Source of the DNA: Heligmosomoides polygyrus polygyrus
Lineage: Eukaryota; Nematoda; Chromadorea; Rhabditida; Heligmosomidae
Direction: 5' to 3'
DNA: 64,000 nt
NCBI GenBank assembly: GCA_947396885.1
Contig: OX377206.1
Location: 5,718,658-5,782,657, forward strand
Of this stretch, positions 52,913-63,639 are shown piece after piece (the first letter of the stretch is position 1; every line of letters starts with the position of its first letter). The notes below the pieces were generated by a model, which was not told the origin of the DNA, made no database searches, and worked only from the letters and a program-made list of their open reading frames with translations. The position numbers were made by a program, and so were the translations under genes.

Positions 52913-53000
52913 TATAGTTGTGCTCGAACGAATAAATTCGAACAATCGTTCGAATAAATTATTCGAATAATTATTTGAATAGTCGAATATTCGGTAATTC
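52913..53000. mobile_element. ATTCGAAT-rich MITE, left part
   Basis: TATAGTTGTGCTCGAACGAA matches the terminus of the 48404 element; ATTCGAATAATTATTTGAAT follows. The right terminus is missing; the mariner remnant begins at about 53035. Confidence 0.55.
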
Positions 53001-53034
53001 TAGATATTGGGTGGATCGCTCCATAAATTATCTA

Positions 53035-53720
53035 ATACATGGATCTGGCGTTCTCATGAAGAAGTTGTTATGCAAGTCGTCTCGTCCGCTTTTCGCGAAC
53101 AGCTTCCGCGCGTTTCTGGAGCTGAGTGGCCAAACGACAGCCGGGACCGTGTGCCCTGGCGGGGCAGCTCGTAGTACAACATTCCCTTGGAGTCCCAGAA
53201 GCAGCAAAAGACACAGTTCTTGGGGTGCGCGTTCGACATTGCTTGCGTAGGCGTCTCTTCTCGTCGAAACAGCCAAACATTGGAGTCGTGGAGAACCCAA
53301 ATCTCATATTCGCTGACCAGGTTTTCCAGAAACTCCATGCGAGGCGAGCGTAGGAGGAGAGACTGACAGATGGATATGTAGATGAACCGCATGCTATCGG
53401 TCAAGGCGTGCGGAATCCATCGAGTAGCCGATGTTATTGAAGGCGGCTGACAAGTGTCGATTCCGAGTCATGTCGCAAGGCTCCTTATCCTCTTTGACAT
53501 CGTCGAGGACGGCAGAGTCGTCAACTGCCTGAGAACGTTCCGACCGAGGTTTGTCTTCGAACTCCGTGTCTCCTTCTGCGAACCAGCGGTTGACGACGTT
53601 GATGATGGGGGTATCCTCCGCCTGTACGCTGTTGATATTGCGGATCGCTGCCGTCGCTCCAGTTCACCGCCAGTCGTAGAAGACGACTGCTTGAGGATGC
53701 ACTTCTGAAACTAACATTGC
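53035..53720 (-). pseudogene. Mariner transposase, 3'-truncated
   Basis: On the minus strand, TGATAAIRNINSV, NVVNRWFAEGDTEFEDKPRS and AVDDSAVLDDVKED form the N-terminal HTH region (53690-53490). TRWIPHALTDSMRF, ICQSLLLRSPRMEFLENLV, then WVLHDS, NAHPKNCVFCCFWDSKGML make the region after the first Asp, and AEAVREKRTRRLA and LLHENARS close it near 53040, the second Asp position being changed to Glu. At least three frameshifts. The third-Asp region is missing at the boundary with the ATTCGAAT element. Confidence 0.85.
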
Positions 53721-53836
53721 ACTAAAACCCAAGAAAGAGCATGCACCCTCATATGCTTTTTGCAGAGGAGCTTCGAGAATGATCTACGACTATCATCACA
53801 TGGTAGATCAAGGATATCAATCGATAGTCGGAAGTT

Positions 53837-54186
53837 CAGGAACCGGATTCATCAACGCTTATACACGCGAGTATGTCGGGTATAGGGGTCGACGTACCCA
53901 CGATGAAGCATTCACGATAAACTTCACCTGCCACATCGTGGGTACATCAGTGGGCAGGTAATACTCAACGATCATCGTGGGTATATCCGCATACCCGCGA
54001 GGATTCCGCGCCCCATTGACAAAATGGCGCTCCAGTGAGATCAGCTCTTCTCGCGAGAGGCTTAGTTCTTCCACCCTTGATTCCTTCCGCGAATACGAAT
54101 CGTATTCGCAACCCGCTTCGGGTAGTGGGTACGATTCCCTATGGTATCTCTACCTGAACCCACTGCTTGATGAATCCGGCCCCAGG
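53837..54186. mobile_element. MITE with CCGGATTCATCAA termini
   Basis: TTCAGGAACCGGATTCATCA (from about 53835) and the reverse of TTGATGAATCCGGCCCCAGG (to about 54185) are inverted. The left arm continues TATGTCGGGTATAGGGGTCG, like the right arm of the 21990 element. Internal hairpins include GTACCCACGATG..CATCGTGGGTAC and GCGAATACGAATCGTATTCG. Confidence 0.7.
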
Positions 54187-54724
54187 ACTTCTAAAGAAAA
54201 CCCCTGCAAAACGTTCCTATCAACCCAACATGTCCTTCATTGGCCCTCGAGTAACTCCCTTGGTCCTAGTTGGGTGCCCGAAGTCACTCATCCTGTCGGT
54301 GACGTTACGGATGGCGTCTGGATGTGGTGCGTAATCGGTCCCATTATTGCTCGTGTGTTTCTATATGCGGAGTGCCTCCTCGCGCATTAATTTGATTATG
54401 GTCGCCGAGTGGCCACTACGCTCGGATTAAAAGCGCCTTTTGTGAAACGGCGAAGATTTCCCACACCACCGAACTCGACGGCCGGCCGCCCTTTCACCCA
54501 CACTCTCACTCACTCGCTTGTCCGTCGTCGCACACCGACAATACAATGCATCCGCGTCGGAATTCCTGTTTCGGCTCGACGACGACTTCTTCGTCTTCTT
54601 GTCGGTGAAGTGGTGAAGCGCTACAGTGGGCGTTGTTTGTTCAAAGTCTATAATATATTGAATAGAATGAGAATAAGTGCTTGTATAACAGAACGAGAAT
54701 GATGAGAACAATCTGCAAGGGAAC
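54187..54724. other. GC-rich then AT-rich unassigned DNA
   Basis: Possible exon or promoter DNA. An ATG at 54230 starts a 34-codon frame ending where GCGTAATC could be a donor; 54490-54545 is CAC-rich. No homology recognised. Confidence 0.25.
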
Positions 54725-54910
54725 TATTTTATTTATTCATTTATTTGTTGAAGTCAATTTCTTTAAGCCTCAAGAGCCTGGTATCGAGGATGTGAGCTGT
54801 TACAACGATGTTTTGTTGCGATCAAAACTAGCGCCGGGCGGGACTCGAACCCGCACCTCCTGCTGACCGGGCGGGAATGCTGTACGCCATTACACCACCG
54901 GCGCTGTCTC
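54725..54910 (-). mobile_element. SINE2 copy with well-paired tRNA-like head
   Basis: On the minus strand the head (54907-54834) reads GCGCCGGTGGTGTAATGGCG through GCGGGTTCGAGTCCCGC to CCGGCGC. The 7-bp acceptor stem and 5-bp T stem pair perfectly, and a 4-of-5 anticodon stem surrounds CCGGTCA, which lacks U33. After the head, the TTTTGATCGCAACAAAAC body and the TTTATT-rich tail (54725-54745) follow, so it is a SINE and not a tRNA gene. Confidence 0.75.
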
Positions 54911-55004
54911 GTGCCATACTGATATAAGCGACCGGCTCATCCCGATATACGGGTATGTGCCCCTACTGATCGGTCCCAGGAGGTGTGGATGTTGCGTTCG
55001 ATCA

Positions 55005-55105
55005 AACAGCGCCGGTGGTGTAATGGCGTACAGCATTCCCGCCCGGTCAGCAGGAGGTGCGGGTTCGAGTCCCGCCTGGCGTTAGAGTTTTGATCGCAAC
55101 AAAAC
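55005..55105 (+). mobile_element. SINE2 copy, inverted relative to 54725
   Basis: Head 55009-55083 is almost identical to the minus-strand copy at 54834-54907; it is followed by AGAGTTTTGATCGCAACAAA and CATTTATT. The body is short. Confidence 0.75.
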
Positions 55106-55335
55106 ATCATTCATTTATTCATGACGTGGACCGAAGTCACACGTGAAAATACAGTGTTAGAATACCCACCAAATCAACCAGAAACGAATAAATACTGCTG
55201 AAGGCACTCATCGTACACGTAAAAGAAGTTTCTTGACACCATACGGAGACAAACCTAAGGCTTCGTGGTTTGCACCCAAAATGTGCTTGAACTTCCTTAA
55301 ATTTCTGTAGGAGAAGAAGCTTTTTCGTGAAATTA
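55106..55335 (-). mobile_element. 5'-truncated LINE 3' end
   Basis: Matches 35458-35700 in order: CATTTATTCATGACGTGGAC, GTCACACGTGAAAATACAG, GAAGGCACTCATCGTAC, AAGTTTCTTGACACCATACG. The tail faces the tail of the preceding SINE2. Confidence 0.5.
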
Positions 55336-55519
55336 TTTCGGTTTTGAATGAAGTTGAATATTCGATATTCGAAAAATATTCGAATATGGCTCCCTTTCCT
55401 CGTGAATACTATCAAGGCTAAGTCAAGTTTTAGTCTCACACTAAAAAAATGAACCCATGTCACTTCTAGGATTAATTTTATTTTTTATTTCATTTAACAA
55501 TGTTTAAACACATCTGCTT

Positions 55520-55668
55520 CAGCCTGGAGCGGCCGATGTAGAGGCTATACGATGTTGCAGAATGTTCTGCTTCGTGATTTTCAAAACTCTTCCGCCTGGC
55601 GGGACTCGAACTCGAACCTTCTGCTTTCCGGGCAGCGATGCGGCGCCTTACACCGCTGGCGCCGTTTG
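55520..55668 (-). mobile_element. SINE2 copy, diverged
   Basis: Minus strand: GGCGCCAGCGGTGTAAGGCG head, GGTTCGAGTTCGAGTCCC (B box, partly duplicated) and GGCGGAAGAGTTTTGAAAAT body. A MITE lies directly upstream of the head. Confidence 0.65.
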
Positions 55669-55669
55669 A

Positions 55670-55802
55670 CCTCGTTTATACTTCGACGCCGAACGACGCG
55701 ACGCTACGTATTGTGGCCACATTGATCGGGCGACGCTATCGATCAATTTGGCCACAATGCGTGGCGTCGCGTCGCTCGGCGTCGGAAGTATAAACGGGGC
55801 CT
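55670..55802. mobile_element. TTA-family MITE
   Basis: CCTCGTTTATACTTCGACGC and reverse GGCCCCGTTTATACTTCCGA are TIRs. TGA precedes and TATGA follows, so the duplication is decayed. Interior CCACATTGATCGGGCGACG as in 50418. Confidence 0.75.
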
Positions 55803-56299
55803 ATGACCGCACGTAACATCCGCGATATAATCGAGAACTGTGAGCACCCACCCGTGATAATTTATTGCATTTAACTTCTTGTTACTAAAATCTAACTTTA
55901 TGGTTGAGGGGATTAATCGCCTTTTTAATCCCGACGCAGGAATTTTTCCAGGAATTTTTAAAAATAATTTTGGCTATCCTAAGCTGCGTGGAATGTTTCA
56001 GCAAGGTTGAACTCGGTACGTGATGTATAATTTGCTTTATTACAAAACACACCATATAATGCACTTATACTATCAGTCAGATAAACATCAAGATACGGTG
56101 GTGGAGCGCTTCGCGTAAATCAAACTCTTGATGCATAAAACGACTGGTGTTCTTCCTTCTGAAAGTTTGAGCGAAAAACTAAAAATGATAGACAATTAAT
56201 GTGTTTCACACATTTGCACATCTTCTATTGTCCTTCATGAAACAGTAGTACTGACCTACCACAATGAATCGACACGGATTTACATTGATTGGCAGTGGT
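55803..56299. other. AT-rich DNA, nothing recognised
   Basis: No exon, RNA gene or named repeat that I can support. Confidence 0.3.
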
Positions 56300-56480
56300 A
56301 GATCATTGAGTGAGTGGCTTCTTCGGCGGCCATCCAAGCCTTCCATCCCTATAAGGGGTCAATGAAATGGTACCAGACTTGTCTGGCAGGCATAAAGAAC
56401 TGGCTTGTCCATCTGCTGTGATTGCGCAGATCAAAGGGAAAATCGAATCCTCTTCACGATTAGGCGGAGGCGAATGCGTG
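56300..56480 (+). mobile_element. SINE1 body fragment
   Basis: CCATCCAAGCCTTCCATCCC, GGTACCAGACTTGTCTGGCA and GGCTTGTCCATCTGCTGTGA are SINE1 body; AATGCGTGGCGCATTGCAAG is the tail. Confidence 0.6.
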
Positions 56481-57782
56481 GCGCATTGCAAGCAGAAACG
56501 GCGAGCACGCCCTAAACAATGGAAAACGCTTTATAATCCTAGTCCGTATGCATTTTGAATAGTTTTTATTAACATTTTGCGGACTAGCATTTGTGATCTA
56601 TGGCAAAATAAACGAGGTTTGACTTCAGCAGAGGTAGATCATTTAGCTGATTTGTGGCTCATTTTGTTTTTCTCGCATTTTCTCCCATTCTCCTGTGTGT
56701 GCTGCTTACTTTGGTTAGTCGTGTAATTATAAATTATATTATAAATAAACGCGGTATCTTTAGGAAATGGCGGTCAGCAGACGCTTCACGCCCATGAACA
56801 CCCTTCAGAAATCTGAGCTGCAGAAGTCCATGAATAATTTAGATATTCATTCAATTTTTTCACGTCGGCATTTCTCCTTTCGTTCGTTGCCCTTTGGTGA
56901 TTAATAGCCCTAACCGTATAGTACTCGTGTAAGATTGATTCGCGCTGGTTTTTATGTTGGATACGAATGGCGAAATCAATATCCCTTAGCTACACATCCC
57001 TCCTGGCTTGCATGCAATTTTTAACGAAAACGTAGGACTCTTCACTTTCTGAAAAATTTTCCTACTGTATTTTAGTATTATATAAGTTTCTGTCTCTAAG
57101 AAACCACCGAGTATGCTGTTAACATTATGTAGGCTATTTGGAACACATCCTGTTTTAGGATCGAAATTCTGGTGTTCCACGTATCCACAACCGGCAACAT
57201 TCTGACATTTTAACATTTTATAATTAACATACAAATGTTCTTTCTATATAAGAAAGTTTTTTGAGTTTAAGTTAAAGGTTTTTTGCAAAGAATTTCAAAG
57301 AAAGATCCCCCGTTTGACCGCTTTAGCTCCTCAGCAGTGAATATGTTTATGCTGGTGATGCTTCTGGTGTTTCATTTTTCGAGATCGTTCTTCATGACAG
57401 CGACTTATTCTTTCGACATTTTCATCCATGTGTTACACAGATGAGATAAATATGAACTGCTGCAGAAGCAGAAAAATGACACATCTGTTACGCAGGTTTC
57501 CAGTTGTTTATTGGAGCATGAGCACATTGCCGAAGTTTTCCGAGGCTTAAGGGAAGGCACTTGCTTCAGACTCTAGCGATGGAAAGATGATAATTTACAG
57601 AGATGGTAATGAAATGAGAGTCACCACTCCTTCCTTTTTAGCCGATTCTTAGATTAGGGTTGATTTTGAGTTCCCTTTTCTCCTTGCTTCTTTTGAGTTC
57701 CCCATTTTTTGGATTCTTTGACCTGTGGTGATTCATTCTTCCAAGAGATGTGTGTATCAAGTAACTAACACTAGAAATTCGG
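56481..57782. other. AT-rich intergenic DNA
   Basis: A degraded LINE-like T-rich/ATAAAT end at 56700-56757. Nothing coding recognised. Confidence 0.3.
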
Positions 57783-57890
57783 AGTGATGGGAAGCCAGCT
57801 GCTGGTCGCTGCGGGATCCGAAACATGAACCTCGCGTTCGGAGTGCACGCGACATCCAAGCTCTTCTCCGTCTGCGCTACTTTATGCCTC
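57783..57890 (-). mobile_element. SINE1 head fragment
   Basis: GGGATCCGAAACATGAACCT, then GTGCACGCGACATCCAAGCT and CCGTCTGCGCTACTT are the reverse of the B-box to A-box head region. Confidence 0.55.
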
Positions 57891-58588
57891 GCTAAAGTTC
57901 TACGTCTTAAAAACACCATTAATTGAAGAGGCGAACCTACTACATACTGTTGATCAAGGAGCTATTACTTCTGATACATCAAAGCTAGTAGGTTCCGTCG
58001 CTGACTTGTAAAGATTTGTGATGTCAGGGCAGACAGTTCAGACAATCTTCTCAGAGAAGTCTCAAGATAGCTGGTTGCCTGAGCTTTACTACATTCAAAG
58101 TCAAACCACTTTACTGGAAGCCCTTACCCCCCTCCGCTCTTCCCTCTTTTCTTCCCCGTGGAACCCAGGTCTGCAAACCTTCAGTCTTTCTATTTTTTGT
58201 TGAATGAACATCGCTGTGCTTTTTCGAACTGCTCTAGCTTACTGACTAGAAAATCCACAAGCTACAGCCGGAAGTGTTTACACTTCACAGAGTTATCGCG
58301 CTTCAAACACGCCCACGCGTGCAATTTGGCACATCAACGATCGATGCTCTCCGCGCCCTTACTCGCTCAGTTTACAGTTCTCGCCTTTCTGAGTAACACT
58401 GTTCAATTCGCCATCAAAGGCGCTATCGATTGGAACCCAACTTGGCCAAATTCGAAAATATTGATTTTCGGTGACGTCACCGCCCTCCGCTGCAGCCTTG
58501 TCCTCGATGCGAAATTGTCGTAAAATCGATATTTCTCGAAAATTGTTCGCTCCGGTCCCTCGCGCCGACTCGATTGATTCTGCCGGGC
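57891..58588. other. Unassigned DNA
   Basis: 58380-58560 contains GGTGACGTCACC and GC-rich sequence typical of dispersed repeats. The open frames at 58018 and 58158 have no recognisable product. Confidence 0.25.
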
Positions 58589-58800
58589 CTATATGCATTG
58601 TTCACAGTGCGCGCCATACCGGCATTTAGTCCATACGCATGGATAGGCTCCTTCCATCAGCCTAACTTCCAGAAGTTGAGGATGCAGCGCACTAACGCGA
58701 CTTGCGTCAGACGCGACGTGTGGCGAGCGGAAAACGGCACTCTCCGACGCCCTTTTGCGCCGCTTATGCTGGTTGAACGAAGCGGCACAGCTGGTACTGT
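58589..58800 (-). repeat. Coding-like dispersed repeat, partner at 24411-24620
   Basis: Minus-strand reading matches the 24.4-kb copy over about 45 residues (VFRSP.VAS, then PQLLEVRLMEGAYPCVWT). A premature end follows in both. Confidence 0.5.
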
Positions 58801-58908
58801 GTTTTTGAAAGGCGACATTGTTATTTAGACTCGAGGAGGGGCTTAAGGCCCGAAGCCTCTGAGCATTAGTTCTGAGAAGACGAATACATGACACCTGTTC
58901 AGAGGGCG

Positions 58909-59070
58909 CGCGGTGGCGCAGTCGGAAGAGGCGTCGCTTGTCGCGTGCTCCCGATTCCAGATTCTTGGCTCAGACCCCCCCCCCAGACTTCCATCCCTCC
59001 GGAGTCGGTGAATTGGTACCAGACTTGCCTGGGAAGGATAAAGCACAGACTTGTTCATTAGACATTTCGT
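58909..59070 (+). mobile_element. SINE1 copy, head and part of body
   Basis: GCGCGCGGTGGCGCAGTCGG head, TCTTGGCTCAGACCCC (B-box region, damaged), then 11 C, GGTACCAGACTTGCCTGGGA body. Truncated after CTTGTTCATTAGAC. Confidence 0.75.
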
Positions 59071-59739
59071 CCGACGCCGACTCGGATAATTGGGATCCAT
59101 CATTTTTTCTCAAACACGATAAAAAGGGTCATGCGAATAATGGAATTTTTGAAAAGGTCCTGATTTCGATATGATTCAATAAGTGTAGCTTTAATGATAA
59201 GGATTTTCGGACGATCCAAATAACTACTTTATCTTCGTGTCTCACGTTGCATATCCGAATCACGAAAGACGTCAGTGCTTCAATTCAAACGATTCCATCA
59301 GAAAAATGAGGCGGATCATGTCTGACCGAGGAGAAAATGTGAAGGGGCATGTGCGGATGCGAAATCTAACAAGGAAATGTCCCCAACCCGTAGTGAGTAT
59401 TTGCGATCCTATTCTGACGGGATGTAGGGTTGTGTAAGCGGAGTCCAGAATTACAGTTAGTTTTTGCTGATCGCCTTCTAGGCTTCAAAAAGAACAAAGT
59501 TTTGTGTGATTTAAATAACAATTTCTTTTTTTGTAAATAATATCTGACTTGGATAAGATATCATTTTTGATCAAAATCAGTTGTATGCATTACACGAAAA
59601 TCCGGTCTCCCATGTGAATCGTCCGAAGATTCAGGCTTTTCAGATGTGCCATTGTTCCTATAACCCTTTTGACTGGGGTTCGAAATATTGGATTTGAATT
59701 ATTCTAATAAGCGTCGTATCCAATGCCTTTCATCCATTG
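59071..59739. other. AT-rich DNA, nothing recognised
   Basis: No exon, RNA gene or named repeat that I can support. Confidence 0.3.
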
Positions 59740-59879
59740 ACTCGCCATTGCAGACCTCCACAATGTCCCGTTGGAGCACAGGGTGCGGAAAAATAACGGG
59801 TTGAAGCTTTTTTTAAATCATAACTGAAAAGCGGTTGACAATTTCGATGAATAATCAACAAATAATAACAAGGTCATCA

Positions 59880-61190
59880 GGAGACAAACGGTCCCACTCT
59901 CGGCGCAAGGATTGCTTCAAGGACTTGAGGCTGCGGTGACGTTTTGTACAGGCCCAGGACTCCAAAATCGACCACACGCTGTAGTCCATCGGGTTCAGCA
60001 GATCTGGAGAGTTTGGGGCCATTCCTCAGATGTCATAAAGTCGGGAAAGTTGGCCTTGCACCACTCCTGCGTGTTCTTTGCTCTATACGCTGGCACAGAG
60101 TCCTGTTGAAACGTCCAATGCGTGTTGCCGAAGTGCAGTCGAGTCCAAGGAAGGACCACAGCGTCAAGAATGTTTCGCCGGTATACCTGTATCACCTGTC
60201 GTCCCGTTGATCATCGACTTGCTCGAGCGGGCGCCAGCAGCGTCTCCATTCGTCTCTGTCGCGTGCCAGAGTGCTCCAATGGATCCTCCTCGCTCGAGGG
60301 ACACGAAAAACGTCATAGCGGTCGTTCAGGGCTTTCACGAAGAAGTCCGACAAACGCGTTGGTGGGCGTCCTGGTGTTCTCTTGACATCCGCGCAATCCA
60401 GTCGGTGACGGCTCTCGTCCAGCGGGTGTCTGCGAAGCGCATTACGTGGCCGGCCCACCTAATTTTCGACAACTTGGCCCACGCGACAGCGTCTCTGATC
60501 TTCGAACGTCGGCGAAGCTCGGAACTCCGGAGGCCTTGTCTGAGGGCCGGTATACATCTTGGTCAATTTTCACTCCTCGGTCTGCGAAGCACAAGGGTGT
60601 TTTGCCGCTGGCGCAAATTCCACCCCATACCATGACCGATTGTGGATTTTGCAGTGTTCAACGATGGAGAAGGTGTCCGTAGCCTTTGTGGACCAGATCC
60701 TAAGATTTTGGCGATTGTGCGCCTGCTCCACGGTGAACAGCTTCTCATCTGTGAAGTGTATCCGTTCCAATCCTTGACCTGCGGACCGCACCCTTAGTTG
60801 TCGACATAGAAAGGGTCGTTCGCGCTTGTTCTTGTCTGTTAGAAGCTGGACTTTTTAGGTCCTGCGGGGTTTCAAACCTAGTTCGTCTTTGGCTACACGA
60901 CGCACTGAAGAGGGGCTGACACCGATGTCTCGAGCGATTTTCTTCATGGAAATCTTCGGATTTTGGTCAACTCGCTTCTTGATGATTTTTCGTATTCGGG
61001 AAGTGTTGACGATGCGCTAACGTTCTCGCCCTAACAGTCACCTTCATGGCCTAGCCCCTTGTACCGAATTGTTGCTTTGGAAACGGTCGTTTGAGCGACA
61101 CCGAGCAAACGAACGATGTCATTCTGACGCACTCCTCGACGATGGAGTTCCAAAATTGCGGCTCTTTGGCTTGACATTATGCAGAACACG
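59880..61190 (-). pseudogene. Mariner-type transposase, probably DD37D, disrupted
   Basis: Minus-strand order: MSSQRAAILELHRRGVRQND and LLGVAQTTVSKA (first HTH, 61176-61060); a second, frameshifted HTH region (60940-60850); DEKLFTVEQAHNRQN (first Asp, 60750-60705); MVWGGICASGKTPLCFADRG (60633-60575); the RTE insertion; RNILDAVVLPWTRL and WTFQQDSVPAYRAKNTQEWC (second Asp, 60110-60050); NPMDYSVWSILE in another frame (third Asp, about 59990). Counting through the usual linker, the second and third Asp are about 37 residues apart, as in maT elements. The gene is dead through the insertion and frameshifts. Confidence 0.8.
60187..60545 (-). mobile_element. 5'-truncated RTE inserted in the mariner
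   Basis: Reverse copy of the RTE C-terminal coding end, nearly identical to 12810-13165 ([20 protein letters not shown] in translation). It is flanked by the exact 10-bp duplication GCCGGTATAC (60177-60186 and 60546-60555), and its 3' end reads GGTGATACAG. Confidence 0.95.
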
Positions 61191-61459
61191 GTTGATGACT
61201 CCAAGTTGAACTCGAAGGAAGCTGACCGGTACAAAAAGATGTGCCGAAACAACTGGCGCCATTTCCGTAGTGCTGCGGGTTGATGCGTTTGCACGGGAAA
61301 ACACCAAACTCTCAACCCGTTATTTTGGCGCATCCTGTAGAATGCGTGGCGCATCCCGCGGAAGGACTGAATAATACTTTTCTTCTTTTATTGATTCAGT
61401 AGCTGCGTAGCAAATCCAGTGGAACAAGTTGTTCAACTCTTTGTCGTCGAACAGTGTTT

Positions 61460-62250
61460 TCTCCAGCTGTTAGACTCCCTATTGAGAGTCCAGCGATGAG
61501 CATGACCTGAGCCTCGTTAGCTCGACTCCTAATGGAGTGCGGTGTAGTGATGCTGAAACCTGATCGTAATGACAGTGTTATGAGTACGACTGAGTTCGCC
61601 CGTCATAGGCGGCATGTCGGACGGTGTACCTTATCGCCGCGGTTCGCGCTCGCTCCTATTAGGATGCGCTGCTCATCTGATGATGCGCCCGCCCGTCCGT
61701 CCGATGATGTCGGTAGTCTCTTTTGGTGGCCGATTAATTGGCGTATAGGTGCGAGGCTAACGGGCGACGGGCGACGGGCCGACGACGAAGGCTGACGACG
61801 ACTGACCACCACCACGGCCACCACTGGATGCTGCTGCTGCTCCTCGCTCGCCGCACACAAACACACCGACCGACCGACCGACCGACCGTATTCAGCCCAT
61901 TGATAGGTTCGCCGGCGACGCATTAGCTATGCTTATTATGCGGCTCACCGCAAAGCCGCCTGTTGACAGTTTGGTTACTGATGACCCTCTGGTGACTTAG
62001 TGACTGGTAGACGACGACGGCGACGGCGACGACGATGACGACGTCGCGACCTCTACCGTCGTCGTTCTCCATATGGAAGCACCCCCTTCATTACTGCGAA
62101 CTCCGTGCATCGACGCGAGGATGACGACCTAATCCCCAACGAGTACTACTTGACACGTGGAGCGCATCACTAAGTAAACAAAAACATAAACACAGCCGGC
62201 TGACACTATGGGGACAGCTCTGCCTTGAACAACTTTGCCATTATTGAAAA
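61460..62250. promoter_or_regulatory. GC-rich region with simple repeats, possibly regulatory
   Basis: Contrasts with AT-rich flanks: (GACC)n at 61866-61888, GACGGGC tandem at 61762-61780, CGACGGCGACGG tandem at 62011-62045, and long open frames on both strands without domains. In nematodes such islands often precede or surround first exons. No TATA box, gene start or binding site can be demonstrated. Confidence 0.2.
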
Positions 62251-62479
62251 GGAACCATTGAACTATGGTTATGGTTCATTATGAAGTTTTTTCTTCAAAT
62301 CATGAATTGATTTTCTGCAAGGTGTATACGTCAAAGAAGCCATTTTGATCTTATAAAAAACATGAATAATTGAAAAGCATTAGCAACATATTTTTAAAGA
62401 GAATGAAGATAGAAGTGCTTTCAATCGTTTAGTTCCTCCCTTTAGATTGCAGCTGGAAAAGTAATTCAAAGAGTAAGGG

Positions 62480-63639
62480 TAAACAATAAAGATATTAAGG
62501 AAAGGACGGCGTTGCTCAATTCCTTTTGGGATGCGCTACGCACTCTACTTCTACGGGGTGTCCTAGAGGCGGCTTGAATTCGAATTCGGCCAAACATACT
62601 TCAATTTTCAAGGCCATTATTCTTGTTTAGCGCAAGAGCGATAAATAAAGATTGCTAACCGCGGCGTTCACCAACAATTCTCAGGATGCGCCACGCATTC
62701 CACTTCTACGGGGTGTCGTGGTAGGGTTTTTAAGGCGAATTTGGCCACACATACTTCAATTTTCAAGGATATAATTCATATTTTAGAGCAAGAGCGATAA
62801 ATGAAAATGGCAAACGCGGATCAATGATTGCATCAATAATTTTTAGGATGCGTCATGCATTCGTCTTCTACGAGGTGTCGTGGAGGCGATTTGAATTCGA
62901 ATTCGGCAAATATACTTCAATTTTCAAGGCCACTATTCTTATTTTAGCGCAGAGCGATAAATAAAAAATATTACACGCGGAGTGCGTCAATAGTTCCTAG
63001 GATGCGCCACGCATTCTTCTTCTACGAGGTGTCGTGGAGGCGATTTTAATTCGAATTCGGCAAAACATACTTCAATTTTCGAGGGTAATTCGTATTTTAA
63101 GGCAAAAGCGTTAAATAAAAATGCTAAACGCGGATCAATAATTTCATCAATAATTCATAGTACGCGCCATGCATCCCACTTCTATTGGGTATTGTGGAGG
63201 CGATTTGAGTTCGAATTCGGCCAAACATACTTCAATCTTCAAGGATATAATTCATATTTTAGCAAAAGAGTGATAAATAAAATGCTAAACGCAGATCAAT
63301 AATTTCATCAATAATTCTTAGTATGCGCCGCGCATTCGACTTCTACGGGGTATTGTGGAGGCGATTTGAACTCGAATTTGGCCAAACATGCTTTAAATTT
63401 CAAGAACATAATCCTCGTTTCAGCGCAAGAGCGATAAATAAAAAATGCTAACGTGGATTAATAAGTTCATCAATAATTCTTTGGATGCGCCACGCATTCT
63501 ACTTCTACGGTGTTTCGTGGAAGCGATTTGAATTCGAATTTGGTCAAACATACTTTAATTTTCAAAGGCATAATTCGTATTTTAGCGCAAAATAGATAAA
63601 CAAAAAATACTACAAGCAGAGTGCGTCATCAGTTCTTAG
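62480..63639 (-). repeat. Tandem array of SINE1 3'-half units, about 158 bp
   Basis: The GATGCGCCACGCATTC anchor occurs at 62530, 62685, 62847, 63001, 63160, 63321, 63484 and 63640, spacings 154-163. Each unit contains the SINE1 tail/body junction (CTACTTCTACG.GGTGTCGTG, then GCGATTTGAATTCGAATT), followed by CATACTTCAATTTTCAAGG and AGCGATAAATAAA, which are not in SINE1. All are in the same orientation. Confidence 0.9.

Larger units (their letters stand above)
59779..61337 (-). mobile_element. Mariner-type element (maT-like), containing an RTE insertion
   Basis: CAGGGTGCGGAAAAATAACG at 59779 and the reverse CAGGATGCGCCAAAATAACG ending 61337 are 26-bp TIRs (GGGTTGA follows in both). The flanking TA is intact on the right (61338-61339) and CA on the left. 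Without the 359-bp RTE piece the element is about 1.2 kb. Confidence 0.85.
59740..61395 (+). mobile_element. SINE1 3' part split by a mariner
   Basis: CCTCCACAATGTCCCGTTGG to 59778 corresponds to the SINE1 CCTCCACGACATCCCGTAGA, and GAATGCGTGGCGCATCCC resumes at 61340, followed by GGACTGAATAAT and a decayed tail. The mariner sits between, at the TA of GTAGAAGTAGAATGC. Confidence 0.6.

Noticed and set aside
54834..54907. Minus-strand tRNA gene (and plus-strand partner at 55009-55083, and 37511-37583)
   Set aside because: Acceptor and T stems pair well, but the anticodon loop lacks U33, the D arm is irregular, and each head is followed by the same SINE body and tail. Called SINE2 heads.
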